Numbered from the stretch's first letter, positions 34,171 through 46,475 are shown. The stretch is 64,000 nucleotides of DNA from Antedon bifida (GCA_963402885.1 OY727096.1:30981820-31045819); one strand, 5' to 3'. The notes: generated by a model from the letters alone, not told the origin. Numbers and translations are program-made.

Positions 34171-35370
34171 CAGAATAAGTAGGTGGTTTGTATAAGTATT
34201 CAGAATAAGAAGGTGGTTTGTATAAGTATTCAGAAGAAGAAGGTAGTTTGTATAAGTATTCAGAATAAGTAGGTGGTTTGTATAAGTATTCAGAATAAGA
34301 AGGTGGTTTGTATAAGTATTCAGAATAAGTAGGTAGTTTGTATAAGTATTCAGAATAAGGAGGTGGTTTGTATAAGTATTCAGAATAAGAAGGTGGTTTG
34401 TATAAGTATTCAGAAGAAGAAGGTAGTTTGTATAAGTATTCAGAATAAGAAGGTGGTTTGTATAAGTATTCAGAATAAGAAGGTGGTTTGTATAAGTATT
34501 CAGAATAAGAAGGTGGTTTGTATAAGTATTCAGAATAAGAAGGTGGTTTGTATAAGTATTCAGAATAAGAAGGTGGTTTGTATAAGTATTCAGAATAAGA
34601 AGGTGGTTTGTATAAGTATTCAGAATAAGAAGGTGGTTTGTATAAGTATTCAGAATAAGAAGGTGGTTTGTATAAATATTCAGAATAAGTAGGTGGTTTG
34701 TATAAGTATTCAGAATAAGTAGGTAGTTTGTATAAGTATTCAGAATAAGTAGGTAGTTTGTATAAGTATTCAGAAGAAGAAGGTGGTTTGTATAAGTATT
34801 CAGAATAAGGAGGTAGTTTGTATAAGTATTCAGAATAAGAAGGTGGTTTGTATAAGTATTCAGAAGAAGAAGGTGGTTTGTATAAGTATTCAGAAGAAGA
34901 AGGTGGTTTGTATAAGTATTCAGAATAAGAAGGTGGTTTGTATAAGTATTCAGAATAAGAAGGTGGTTTGTATAAGTATTCAGAATAAGAAGGTGGTTTG
35001 TATAAGTATTCAGAATAAGAAGGTGGTTTGTATAAGTATTCAGAAGAAGAAGGTAGTTTGTATAAGTATTCAGAATAAGAAGGTAGTTTGTATAAGTATT
35101 CAGAAGAAGAAGGTGGTTTGTATAAGTATTCAGAATAAGAAGGTGGTTTGTATAAGTATTCAGAAGAAGAAGGTAGTTTGTATAAGTATTCAGAATAAGA
35201 AGGTAGTTTGTATAAGTATTCAGAAGAAGAAGGTGGTTTGTATAAGTATTCAGAATAGGAAGGTGGCTTGTATAAGTATTCAGAATAAGAAGGTGGTTTG
35301 TATAAATATTCGGAATAAGAAGGTGGTTTGTATAAGTATTCAGAATAAGAAAGTTGTTTGTATAAGTAAA
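34171..35370. repeat. 30-bp satellite, 40 copies without an indel
   Basis: The unit CAGAATAAGAAGGTGGTTTG followed by TATAAGTATT repeats 40 times in strict 30-bp register. Variation is limited to a few positions (AAT or AAG, AGA/AGT/AGG, GTGG or GTAG). A four-unit block at 35041-35160 is repeated at 35161-35280. Since 30 is divisible by three, both strands stay open for long stretches. The minus strand reads about 430 codons of a decapeptide YKPPSYSEYL with variants. I see no signal peptide or splice sites, and the common variants change amino acids, so I treat it as a satellite; translation is possible but unsupported. Confidence 0.95.
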
Positions 35371-37315
35371 GTAATTGAAAGTATAGGTTTGGATTTTCGG
35401 TAGAAAAGCAAATTGCTTTATTTATTATTAAGTAGTTGTATGATATATTCAAATACACACCTATTCAAATACTATTGACCTTTTCTACTAATTACTTCTA
35501 AACTAAACATGATTTAGTTTACAATAGTGAAGTTATATACAAGAAAGACTGCTGTGGTCTGCTGAAGTTCCTTGTTCTATGTACCGTATATTATACACTA
35601 TTGAACTATGGATTATTGTAACGTCAGTTATTCTCCTTCATACTATTTGTTTATAAAGTATAATAACAATATTTATTTGGTAGGTATCTAAATGCAAGTA
35701 CGAATACTACTTTCAATTACAACCATAATTCTCTAACTCATATTATTGTAAAACAGGTTTTCATTTACCTGGGTAATCCTGGATAAATAATATGTTGTGT
35801 TAAATTTATATTTCAATAATAGATGCATTAAAAGTAGACGCATTCCACTGAGTTATTAACCATTTACTATTATTGCTCTTTTGGCACTCCATAGAAACGA
35901 AAATATTGATTCGATTATGCGAAATTCGCGAACAGTATGCGAGAAACACGTCTGTAAAATCATCAATTTAAAGGATTTATTTGGTACTTTTTATGTGATT
36001 CTTCTTTTTAAATTGCCTTTGAGGCTCAATTCTAAAGTGTGGTATTCACGATAAGTTACTTATTAAGTTTGGAGTCGAATGGAAGTCGAAATAAAACAGG
36101 TGCAAAACGGATACTAGCGTCAGTACGATTATGAGGTGAGCTTCTGTCGAACATTTATTGTCTGTCGTTCATTTATGCCGCCGGGAATAGAACAACCAAT
36201 AGCATTCTAAAAGCAGTATCGTGTTCATTTCGGCTGTCATTATGTATAGAACGCAAACATTGCCAAAAAGGAATGGAATATCTATAGATTAAAAAAAGCA
36301 AAATATTTAATTATTAGGCTAGCGTAGGCCAATTTATTAGGCTTCATAGCAATGAAAATACACAGCCGGTTTTAGTGATTGAACTCATTGTAGACATATT
36401 GGTATTTATAGTATTTAGAATATTAAATTACATTTTAAAACAATTGATTATATTATGGTAGGCCTATTTAGGATAAAGATATTTCCATAATATAGGGCCG
36501 GGTTGAGAGAAGGGTAGTGCGGAGGATGCGCCCCCTCTAAAATCTACTGCTTACGTTAGGTTCTGCTAACCAATTTCAACGTACAGGTTAATGTTAAAGT
36601 AAGCTTTAGTTTAATCAAGTCATGTGTCATTATAGAATAATGGCAAATAACCGTGTGCCTCTTGTACATATGCATGCTAACATACAAATCTAAAGAGAAT
36701 AGTTCCCACTTCCAGACAGTGTGGGATAATATCAATATTGCCAATTAAGCTAATACATTTTAACTATCATTCACCTTAGTCTAGAATAAAAGCCCACGAA
36801 ACGATCAACGCCACCAATGTTTAAATTAGCGATCTTTAAATCATTTCATATCATTTTGTTTTGCTATAGGCTTACATTATTACAAAATCATTCGCTTACT
36901 CTGCATAATTATTTTACATTTTGCTGAAATGAATCTTTCACTTTCTCACTTACATTTGTCTTTGTTATGTTTTAACAATTTGAATAAACAGAAGTAACAT
37001 TACGCCACGTATGCTATAGTTATACAGTGAGACACACACGACCAAGTTCGTGGATACAATCCTTATTCATACCCAGAGAACGTAGTCATTGTTCGTTGCC
37101 CTTCCGAGGATCACCCAATCTGGTGAAGAGTTTACATCTACAGAGTTTTGTTTGTTTGTTAATATTGACATGATACGATTTATTCAGAGTAAGATTGATA
37201 TGTAAGTGTCGACTGTATTTTGACCAAAACGTCGCTAACTTCGTGTTACGGAGAATTATTGTTTAGTAAGTGTAGAATCTGCACACGTATCAGTTAAACA
37301 ACGAATAATTTAGCT
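35371..37315. other. Intergenic, no gene seen
   Basis: AT-rich sequence with no supported gene. A TAGGCCTA octamer is at 36459. Confidence 0.4.
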
Positions 37316-37319
37316 CTGC

Positions 37320-37745
37320 AAAGCCCATGTTTTCTGTTAATATATACTTCCTTAAAGAACATAATTTGTTATCGGAAGTTCAGGGTGGGTTCAGAAAAGA
37401 TAGAAGGTGTAAAGACCATATTGTTTTACTAAAAAATATCCTTGCTTGTCGCCAAGCGGAAGAGAAAAAGACATTTCTGCATTTGTGGACTTCAGCAAAA
37501 CGTTTGACACTGTTTGGCGAGATGGGTTGTTTTACGCATGTAAACACATTGGTATCAATGGAAAAATTGTAAATAATATTACAAATCTATATAAAAATGT
37601 AAAAGGAAAAGTTTCTTTTGGTGAATACGAAACTGACATCTTTAACATTGATGAAGGTGTCAAACAAGGCTGTCCACCCTCTCCAATTCTAATATATAGG
37701 CCTACATAAACGAACTTAACCAAATTATTAAGGAGTGGGTAGTGA
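37320..37745 (+). pseudogene. LINE reverse transcriptase fragment
   Basis: Two overlapping frames join by a frameshift near 37446. The first reads LLSEVQGGFRKDRRCKDHI, the usual start of the RT palm region. The second reads ISAFVDFSKTFDTVWRDGL (RT motif with VDFSKTFD), KVSFGEYETDIFNIDEGVKQGCPPSPIL (given in part: GVKQGCPPSPIL is the conserved box). An insertion containing AGGCCTAC breaks the frame before INELNQIIKEW. The catalytic YxDD region is missing. This is a dead non-LTR retrotransposon piece of a CR1/L2-like type, clade uncertain. Confidence 0.85.
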
Positions 37746-38007
37746 TTGTAATAATACTAATCGTTAGTAAAATCTTAAATGTTATACATTCATATTATTT
37801 ATTATTATATCTACTGTTAGATCCACTTGTCCATAATAGCATTTATTGTACTTAGATTTCTAATAATGTTTTTTGTTATGATAGCACTGCTATTGCTAAT
37901 ACTAAGGATTAGGGGAACTTGGCGATTGCACTGCAAAACAGCAAAATATTGTACGATTCTCCGAATGATAACTACGCACCAATTTCAGAGTTTTAGGGAG
38001 ATTTCGA

Positions 38008-38421
38008 TTTTCGACGACCGACGACCAAACTACGTCATATTAATTCATTGTGCGCATGCGTAAATATTAGGGACTTTACGAAACACGACGGTTAGGAGAG
38101 GACGACGAATATCCTGTGTTCGCTAGAGCGTAAAATCATATACAGTCAACATAGCCGTTTTATTAGTCACGCACCCCCTTGCGCGAAGACGTCGACCGGC
38201 AGTCTCTCCGGCCCTCCCCTGTCTCGTGGCGCGGGGCCCTTCTGAATAACTTGGCTCTGTTGATACAGCATAGGCCTAGCCTTCCTAGCTAAGGCCTAGC
38301 ATTTCACCGTCCTATGGCTTCTCGTTGTGTTTCGTAAAGTCCCTATTGTGGTCCGGTCGACGACTGGCAATACGTCGATTGACCTGACCTAGGTTGGTCG
38401 TCAGTCCTCGGTCGTCGCAAA
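38008..38421. mobile_element. GC-rich nested inverted-repeat element
   Basis: An inner element (38068-38345) has the termini TAGGGACTTTACGAAACACG and CGTAAAGTCCCTA in inverse orientation, with a possible ATT duplication. Outer arms TTCGACGACCGACGACC (38010-38027) and GGTCGTCAGTCCTCGGTCGT (38395-38414) are also inverse to one another. The interior (GACGTCGACCGGCAG, GGCGCGGGGCCC) is far richer in G+C than its surroundings. No coding region is seen. Confidence 0.7.
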
Positions 38422-38429
38422 CCTACTGT

Positions 38430-40650
38430 CGTGAAATGATACTAAAAGAAGCAAATATTTCCGTTCGATTGTTTATAATTATAAGCCTATCTTTTTAATC
38501 TGTATCTTACGACACTATTAAATTGTATTCTCAATCCTCCCCCGTAAACATTGATAACAATAACTACTAAAAACAGTAACATGATACAAAGAAAATGTTA
38601 TTTTCATGTGTTTATTACAATTACTTTTACATTATGCAATTTAATTGGACTACTAAATAAAATCTTTATGGGCTGCATCCGAAGGCACAAAGAACGTATA
38701 ATAAATAAGCCGGCATGCGATCTCATGGATGCTTGCACACGTTTACTGTTTCTGAATGTCTGGCCATAAATTCATATACAAATTTTAACATGATACAAAC
38801 AATGAATTAGGTCTTAGTATAACAAGGACACTTATTATAAACACAATAGCTATAAATCTGATCTACCTTTCTAGAATCATGGTCCTTTTTATCTGTTTGG
38901 AGGATTGTTCTTACTGTGCATGCGCAATAAGTTCCTACAATGTGTATTACGTTCTACAATAATTAACTCTTTTTTCGCTATAATGGAATAATGTGGTTTC
39001 TACTACTAAAATCTACTTCGATAAAGCAAGGGATATGTTTACATTTAAGTAGCGTTTAATTAAGACAACTTAAAGGGTTTGCAACAAATTCAGCGGGAGA
39101 AATTAGAGATAGGCTACAAGCAATGCAAAATACAACATTACGGGTGGCAAAATCTGTATCGTCACATCTATAATTATTTTTCTTTGGTCCATAACAAAAA
39201 TGGAGGATGTTATGACGTCATCGGTATTATATTCTAACTCTTCTTTATGTTCGTATTGTTCTGTTTGGCGAATACGTGTTCAAGTTTGCGTTGATTTGTT
39301 AGTTTTGACAAACCGAATAGAGATACACATTTATAAAGGCAAAGATAAGTAAAATGGCCAGATAGAAGCTGCTGTGTAATTAGACAGTCGGATGATCCAT
39401 AATGTTAATGATGATATATTAGATGCTTGTGAAAACCTAAAAAAAAGAACAAAATTATAAAGATAATTCATTTTGGTTTTTTTATTGGTAGGCTACAAAC
39501 GGTTCTGTAATTCTGTCAAATCATACATTATATCTGTTTACTTTGTATTTCTTCAGAAACTAAATAAATACTTAATTAATATGCAATAATATTGTCATGG
39601 TTGTTATTAATATCGTGAGTCATAATCCCTATGTTCTCTTTCGTTTGGCATATTAAAGATAGATGACTAATTAATGACTAATTTGTATCTTAATTGTCAT
39701 TTATTCTTTCCTAATGTGATCGTGGTCGCCATAGTTTTTCATCTACATAGGAAAGAAAATTAACACTTAGATAATTAGATGAATCATCTTCGTCTGGTTT
39801 CTTCATTTATCTTTTTGTAAATAGTTGTGTTTACAGTTTGAGTTGGAAGTCTTACTGATGTAATGTTTAAAATGTATGACTATGTTGAACAAGGATTTTG
39901 CATAATAATAATTTAATAATGACTACTTGGCAAATAAAACACAAATGCACGGTACATATAGAAAGGGGAAACTGTTCTACAATGTAGCGGTCTATACCAA
40001 GTTGTATGATGATGATGATGATATCATACGGGAGACGTAGTTTTCATAAATACCATGGTTATAGACCTATTGTAACATTTCAGTCCACTGTTTTCAGAGG
40101 ATATCAGATTTTTGTTTTATATATTTGTTATAAAATCAGTTGACGGAGCAATGTCGCTTTCCGTTTAAAAACAAGGTACTGATTATAGTGTGTTGTGTAC
40201 ATGTAATGTGTTTGATAAGACGTCTTATACGGTATAGTAACTTGTTATTTTGGAAGAATGTTTTACGAATCAGGGAATTCCGTTTAAAGATGCCCCAAGT
40301 TTGACTTGATTAAACGTTAATGTTTGTTTATGTCAGTTTTGTTAAGACTTGAAACACTAATATCTAGGCCTAATGCATTCATTCTAGTTTTTGTAATCCG
40401 TTCTGTCTTAAACTGAACGTAATGTGAATCATCTTTGGCAGCTGACTCTTGTCAATCGGTAAGTTCCGTCAACAAAACTATGTTTGTATGCAAGAAAACA
40501 ATTTCAAGACCCTAGGCCTATTTACCCATCATTTTACCTAACTTTATTTGATAATGGTGTGATCATGAAGTGGCCATAAAGTTTATATTTAAAATGATAG
40601 ACGAACATTGTTTAAGACATTTACTTTCTCTAAATGTACGGCCTCAAATC
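38430..40650. other. Intergenic, no gene seen
   Basis: No supported gene. A perfect CRE palindrome is at 39213-39220 and a short GATGAT run near 40007. Confidence 0.4.
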
Positions 40651-40680
40651 GGTACTTACCGAAGTGTATTGAATTCTTTT

Positions 40681-40793
40681 TCAGTGTTTTCCCGCGCTTC
40701 CTAGAATTTTATTTTTCAATCCTTTGAAACTCTGTCTGCTACGAAGGTTATCAAGTGATGCAATTCCCATACGTGCTCTCTTTGCCATTGAAT
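40681..40793 (-). CDS. Neuropeptide-precursor-like gene 2, exon 3 (mature peptide)
   Basis: On the minus strand an acceptor TTCTTATAG opens a phase-1 exon that joins the donor at 43688 to make a GAT codon. It reads DSMAKR, a Lys-Arg cleavage site, then ARMGIASLDNLRSRQ, SFKGLKNKILGSA, GKH and a TGA stop. A Gly after Ala before a basic residue would allow C-terminal amidation. The predicted peptide is about 28 residues and basic. I do not recognise its family. The layout (signal peptide, acidic spacer with two Cys, phase-1 intron, KR, terminal peptide) copies that of the PDF-like gene 16 kb to the right. A further donor (TTCG|GTAAGT) 20 bases after the stop suggests a 3' UTR intron. Confidence 0.6.
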
Positions 40794-41228
40794 CTATAAG
40801 AACAATTAATCAATCAAAACATTATCTAAATTCATTTTTTATTTAGAATAATATCTAACATTTTTAAAAACAGATCATTTATTTAGGATTGGATAATAAA
40901 CGTTTAAGTATAGAACAAACAGAACATTTTATAGAAGATTATGTATTATCGGTACTCATACTATAGTAGTATAGAAAGGCGGCGGAAAACATTCCTGATC
41001 AAGCTAGAGATGGTTCGTTTACGATATAGGCCTAAATCTAGGTACATTAATCTATTTCATTAATTGTTGCAAAATAGTGTTTTTTGTTAGCGCAGCTCTT
41101 TATAAAAGGAACACTGAATTGAACATTTTTAGTAAGTAATAATAGACATAATCCTAACGGTAGATTGCTAGACAATATCAAAGCATGAATACAATTCCTA
41201 CTACCATTGATATTACCACGCCAAGACC

Positions 41229-41782
41229 TTAAAGATGTATTGTCCCTTTGTCAAATTCCAAAAAAATAAAAAATAAAAGATTTCGAAAAAAAGTGGGTCA
41301 TTTTGAAGTATCATAATAGTTATTAACTTTCACCAAAAATTAGTCGAAAAAAAAATCATTTAACTGAAATACAGACGTTTTTTGGTTCAAAAAATAACTT
41401 TGACTTCCAGTCAAAGTTTTCGATCAAAACATATCTCATAATGCAACGCGCTTATTTGGCTACTCTGTATGCAAATCATAAAACTTCCTCGCGATCTGTG
41501 TGAAAACACCTTCTCAACCGTGACGAGTTGTAAACAATCCTAATGAGCATTATGCATAATGTATAATCATGGTTTGAAATCTTTGTTTACTTTTGCTCGT
41601 GACGATTTTCCAGACGAAATGTAATCAAATTAATTTAGCTGTTAATTACGTAAAATTGTTGTTTTTGGTTCAAATTTTCGACTTAAAGTGAATAACTTTA
41701 ATATTACTTTGATATGGCCAATTTAAATTTAGAATATTCTGACCTTCATTTTTTTGTGTTTCAAGGGACAATACATCTTTAA
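41229..41782. mobile_element. TIR element (TTAAAGATGTATTGTCCC family), copy 3
   Basis: Exact termini TTAAAGATGTATTGTCCC and GGGACAATACATCTTTAA. It shares TCATAATAGTTATT, CACCAAAAATTAGTC and CATTTAACTGA-like blocks with copy 1, but is about 200 bases longer in the middle. It sits in the intron of neuropeptide-like gene 2. Confidence 0.85.
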
Positions 41783-43687
41783 TGAATCACTATACCATTT
41801 AATTAATACATGTATTCTCCAGTATTCTGAATTGAGTGCATCACCGACTAATTACTATACATTAAACATTATAATGCCCTAAAGAAATTTAAAACAAAAC
41901 TCTATAATGTTCTTTAATTGCAGTGAACGATGTTTTAAAATGTTCTCTAAGACTTTGGATAAAACACAATTTGAACAGATTTTGTATCGGTTTTTTTTCG
42001 TTAATAACGGTAATCAATATTCGTATATATCCTGTAATTTCCTTTTAATTGCGATACTGTAAATTAACTCGAAACTTCCAGAAAGAATCATGGTTAGATG
42101 TAATCATAATATCCTTCTCTTATTCGTTTATATTTCATTGAACCGTTTATGTTTTTACAGGAAAAACATGTTTAAATGTAACTGATTTAAAAAGACGGTC
42201 TTATTTTTAAATGAGGGGGGAAATCATTTTCCATGTGAGATACACCGTGCTTTTTAAGTATAATATTGTTACGTCATTTTGTCTCAAAGCACACCTACAG
42301 TAGGCCTATAATTAATGAATACCATATAAACAAACTATTCTATCGTTTGCATTGTGAACTTTACTATAGTTATTTACTGTCCTTGATGAAACATTTGATC
42401 AAAATTAATGTTTGAATAATGAATGAGTCTAATAATTTATTTTCGTGACCTGTAATTAATCAAAAGACGTGCAGAAGACTAAATAATAATAGATAGATAA
42501 TCGTATTAAAATAATCCTACAATAGTATTCATATCTGAACCGTACTAATTAGTTTATAATTCGACTTTGATCCTTGATTTAATTTCAGAAAATACACCGA
42601 ATGTGCAATTATTTTGAAGGTTGGTTAATACAAGATAATCATTATTCGTACGTAAATTACCATGGACGGACAAAATTCAATTCATTTTAAACTAGAAGAA
42701 ACTTAACTAAATCTAGTGGAAGGTTAAGGTAAGTTGATTTCTTCTTCTTTTAAAAATATATTTATGATGTTCTGCCTAGTATCGACTTAGTCCATTTATA
42801 TAATCTTAATTTGTAATCATGTACGGTACTATACATTATTTGTTATTTCTGTATTTTGTAAAAGAGGCATTGATAGGTAGTTAGGTATTAGCTATTGATA
42901 GTAGATGGCTAATAATATGGCTATTAGTTTGATCAGGGAGTTGGTAATTAGCTAATTAACAACTCCCTAGTTTGACCAACTCGATGTGACAAAAGTAGAA
43001 CAGACATTTTTATATTATCAGCAATGCAGATGAGCATAGGAAAGTATTGAGTACCAATAGGTACATTACCACAATTTTACTCGATTCTCTGTACAGTATA
43101 TCTGTATTTCAATCTTTTGAAAGTTTTGTGATAAATTGAGGAGTGACTTTAAAATTCATGTCCCTCCCCAACCCATAGCTCTCCAAAAAAACACAATATT
43201 GTTTTTTTCCAAACTACTTGGCCTATTTATATTTTTGTAAACATTTAACGAATGTCAATATTGACGTAAAACAAGTGAGGATAAAGATCATAGTCTAAAA
43301 TATCCGTAATTATGTCGATAATAGGCCAATAAAACTAAGCTAATAATGTGAATTTCTACAGAAATACATGTCATGCATTTGAAAAGCTAATTATCGGGAA
43401 CATGCCTTGCTGATCTCATGTACTAAGTTTACGCTAGAAAAGGCATAATAGCGGTCATTGCGTACTATTAATGATCGGTAATAATAATAATTGCTAATGT
43501 AATATTGGTTAGGCCTATAAACCTATACTATTGTTTCCTGTTTGTGTTGATCTAGTTCCTGCCTCGATGTTACCACGAGAATAATGCGTGGAACGCGTTC
43601 AAACTCTTATCACAATTGTGCTATTATACGATGCGTGTGTAAATATAAGAAGGAAAATTCTGTTTATAAAAAAACCAAAGTGTTTAC

Positions 43688-43870
43688 CGTCGTTTCCGCA
43701 TCCTCCGTAATAGATGCAGTAGAGCGTTGAAAGATCGTCTTCTATACGTGCGAAGATTTCATCTACTGTCACATCTTCTGTGGTTTGTGCTTTTGATGGT
43801 ACAGGCATTACTACAGCTAGTACTAGCACGACAGCTACGCATGATGCAACAATATTCTTCATTTTCTTTT
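43688..43870 (-). CDS. Neuropeptide-precursor-like gene 2, exon 2 (signal peptide and spacer)
   Basis: The minus-strand acceptor TTTCATTACAG is followed by eight bases and ATG (43862). The product MKNIVASCVAVVLVLAVVMP then VPSKAQ is a clear secretory signal peptide. An acidic spacer TTEDVTVDEIFARIEDDLST and LYCIYYGGCGND follow, and the exon ends at a G|GTAAAC donor in phase 1. An upstream in-frame ATG at 43886 lies in the intron and is not used in this model. The two cysteines (C-x5-C) could form a small loop; the CxxxGGCG pattern faintly recalls calcitonin-type peptides, but no cleavage site precedes it. Confidence 0.65.
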
Positions 43871-44622
43871 CTGTAATGAAACCCAAAATATTATTAAATG
43901 TATATCATTTATTCAATAAAAGACACTATACACGTCTGAGTTTTCTTTCCAATTAATTGGTTATTATTATCAGGCATCGTTAGATATTAGTTATACTGCA
44001 ACAGATTTATCTCATGATTTTTATTACACGTTCAGGTTTTTGTTAAAAAAAATAGAGTAACACGAGGTTAGTGACTGAAAACCTATTTGTAGTGCCGCCT
44101 GTATGCAATTCAAAGCATTTCTTTTTTTCCTATTCTATACTACTTATCTCACGTTTCTAAATTAATATTGCATTAATAAATTACTTGAAGCAAAATTATC
44201 AAGAAGGATACTATAAATGATCAAATGAAGGCCTATAAATTAAGACCGAATTCAATTAGTTTTAAGAAGTCACTAGAATAGTCAATAAAATGCGTTTTAC
44301 AACCGCGCTTTTATGAAGTAATTAAGATTTAATAGATTTTAGATATTTCTGTTGCTCCGTAGGCCTATAGTTAATCGGATGAGGATCCTTTTGAAAATGA
44401 AAGCAACAAAAGAAAGCGGTTTATTATTATGAGTTAAAATAAAGCACTATACTATGACTAGACTTACAAAGCAATATCGTTTTGTTTTAAAAAAGCCCTG
44501 AATTTTATACTGTAAGCTTATTTTACAGAGTATACTAATAGTTTTACTGTAATTCAAGAAATGCTAGGGTGTTGATCCACGTTTGTAAGATGCCACTTTA
44601 AACAAACAGTTATGCCACTTAC

Positions 44623-44700
44623 CTTTTTTGTTGGTTTACTTGTTATTTCCTGGTCTGACTTTTCGTCTGTTTCGCTTGTTGACTAGAACTCTATTGATTG
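44623..44700 (-). ncRNA. Neuropeptide-like gene 2, predicted 5' UTR exon
   Basis: A strong minus-strand donor AAAAAAG|GTAAGT is at 44623/44622. A TATA-like box 100 bases further upstream puts transcription start near 44698. No ATG is needed here because the acceptor of the coding exon precedes the ATG. The 5' end is estimated. Listed as a non-coding exon because no UTR type is available. Confidence 0.45.
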
Positions 44701-44721
44701 CCTACCACATCGAGTGGTGCT

Positions 44722-44730
44722 GTATTTAAG
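44722..44730 (-). promoter_or_regulatory. TATA-like box of neuropeptide-like gene 2
   Basis: The minus strand reads GCTTAAATAC here, followed by the predicted leader exon. A CCAAT-type sequence (TGATTGGTC on the minus strand) occurs about 200 bases further upstream. Confidence 0.4.
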
Positions 44731-44759
44731 CGAATTCAGCCAATCTCCTGAGTATTCTT

Positions 44760-46140
44760 TGACCCTTGCGTTAATTATCATCGGGACACGTCATTGTAAT
44801 CCTTCTGAGACGACTGTATGTGAAGACTAATTACTTTGAGACGAAAAACCCGTGGGAGTTATCCACTACCATCAACACCAACGCTGGAAACAAATCCCCA
44901 TTGGATGATAACTATTGCTGACAGTGACCAATCAGATGCTGTGTATTAAAAAAACTTCTTAGCAGACACATATTCAGTAGCAAATCGTTGGCATCGTTTC
45001 ATAAACTTACTGAACAAGCCGTTGATAGCAATATTTATCACAATCTTGGTTGACTTATGGTTTTCAAATTAAATGCAATCCCCAGATCACTTCTAAGACA
45101 CGATAACTAATGGGGCTCATCTACATGCCATTACCATATGAAATTAGTTGTGAAATGTACAAAGCCGACGATCTTAGTTTATATTAAATATATTGTATTC
45201 GATTTAAAAAATAACACGTGTAATAGATTAATCCACACCAAAACCAATCTAATCAAAATTCGAATTTATTAGCAAAAATAATAAAAATGAATCACTGCTT
45301 TGGGAAGATTGTTTGCCTTATCGATAATGCAATAAATAAATTGCGAATTACATATAAAAACGTTTTTTTAATGATAACTAGCATCTTAAAATAAAAAACG
45401 TTTTCCGGGATAGAATGCCTTGATTAGACTCTTTAAAAGTTTGCCAAATAACATCATTCAAACAGAAAAATTCACGTCGAGAGTGATTATTTTAAGATAT
45501 ATATTTTATTCAGCAGTTTTGTCTATGTCTCACATTAACTACTTACATATGTTACATGTTATACAACCTTTATTTTATTGTATGCTTGTTCGAATGCTTT
45601 TTTATATTGTATTAGTTGTATTCTGGTGTTGTTCTTCCATTTTAATGATATATATCCTTATACTTATTTAGTTTATTTTTTCTTTTTAATATCATTTTTC
45701 ATGTTGTTTCTTTGTGTTTTCCTTGCTATTTATGCTACTTTTTAGTATGTCGGGCGGTCGGTCGGTCGGTAAACACTAACTAAAATATGCGCACGCGACT
45801 TCTTCTTTCTTTTTAGCTTTACTATATTTCTGATGTCCGTCTTATTGTTTCTTCTACATAATTATTTATTTCCCCTTCTATTAAGTCTATATTTTCTGTT
45901 TGTTTTACACCTTTTCCTTCTCATAATTTTGTCTATTAATTTATCGTTTTTTTTTGTCGTCTCCTTATCTATTATTATTATTATTTTCTTCTACTCATTT
46001 ATATTTTCTTCCCTCTACACATTACCCCATTTTTAAAACCTTCCTTCTTAATTTTCTCTTATTGTTTTGTTCTTTTTTTCTTCTTCTCCATCGATTGAGT
46101 TTTAATCTTAATACTATTATTTCAGAATGTTTTCCATTTG
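44760..46140. other. Intergenic, no gene seen
   Basis: AT-rich; T-rich tract at 45.6-46.1 kb produces spurious hydrophobic frames. A short GTCGGTCGGTCGGT run lies at about 45758. Confidence 0.4.
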
Positions 46141-46149
46141 TTGTTTGTA

Positions 46150-46475
46150 GTCGCTATGTTGTACGTTTAACCGTGAAATATCATAGGTTTCTTTTGGTCC
46201 AGGGTTCGAATCGCATCGTTCCTCTCCGTGTGTTCCAACGAGCCGGTTGGAAATTTAGATAGCGTACCATCTTTCGGATGAGAAGTTAAGCCGTTGGCCT
46301 TGTGTGCAACATTACTCATGTTAATGAACGCAGTACACACTTAGTCTACCACACTTGTACTACCCAATTCACCACCAGAGGGACCCCGCCGAAGAAGTTA
46401 GTGGGTTATCCTTGGTGTTCCACGTCAGATTCAGAATACATAAATACTGATTGTGTATGATCCGCACTATGAATG
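46150..46475 (+). mobile_element. tRNA-derived SINE
   Basis: A B-box-like GGGTTCGAATCG lies at about 46202. Downstream ACCATCTTTCGGATGAGAAG TTAAGCCGTTGGCC is a conserved block I know from SINEs of echinoderms and related animals. The A box is eroded. Ends are approximate. Confidence 0.6.

Noticed and set aside
34363-35403. Plus-strand frames with VCISIQNKKV repeats
   Set aside because: By-product of the 30-bp satellite; interrupted by TAG in units with AAGTAG.
43620-43687. Extension of the signal-peptide frame to the stop at 43599 (KHFGFFINRIFLLIF...)
   Set aside because: A donor G|GTAAAC interrupts it and the phase-matched exon at 40793 gives a precursor with a Lys-Arg site, so the extension is read as intron.
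43700-43780. Calcitonin-type peptide from the C-x5-C segment of peptide gene 2
   Set aside because: The CxxxGGCG look is suggestive, but no dibasic site precedes the cysteines and the Pro-amide end is absent.
45420-46262. Hydrophobic plus-strand frames
   Set aside because: Produced by a T-rich tract (Phe/Leu/Ile/Ser only); no signal peptide followed by a structured protein.
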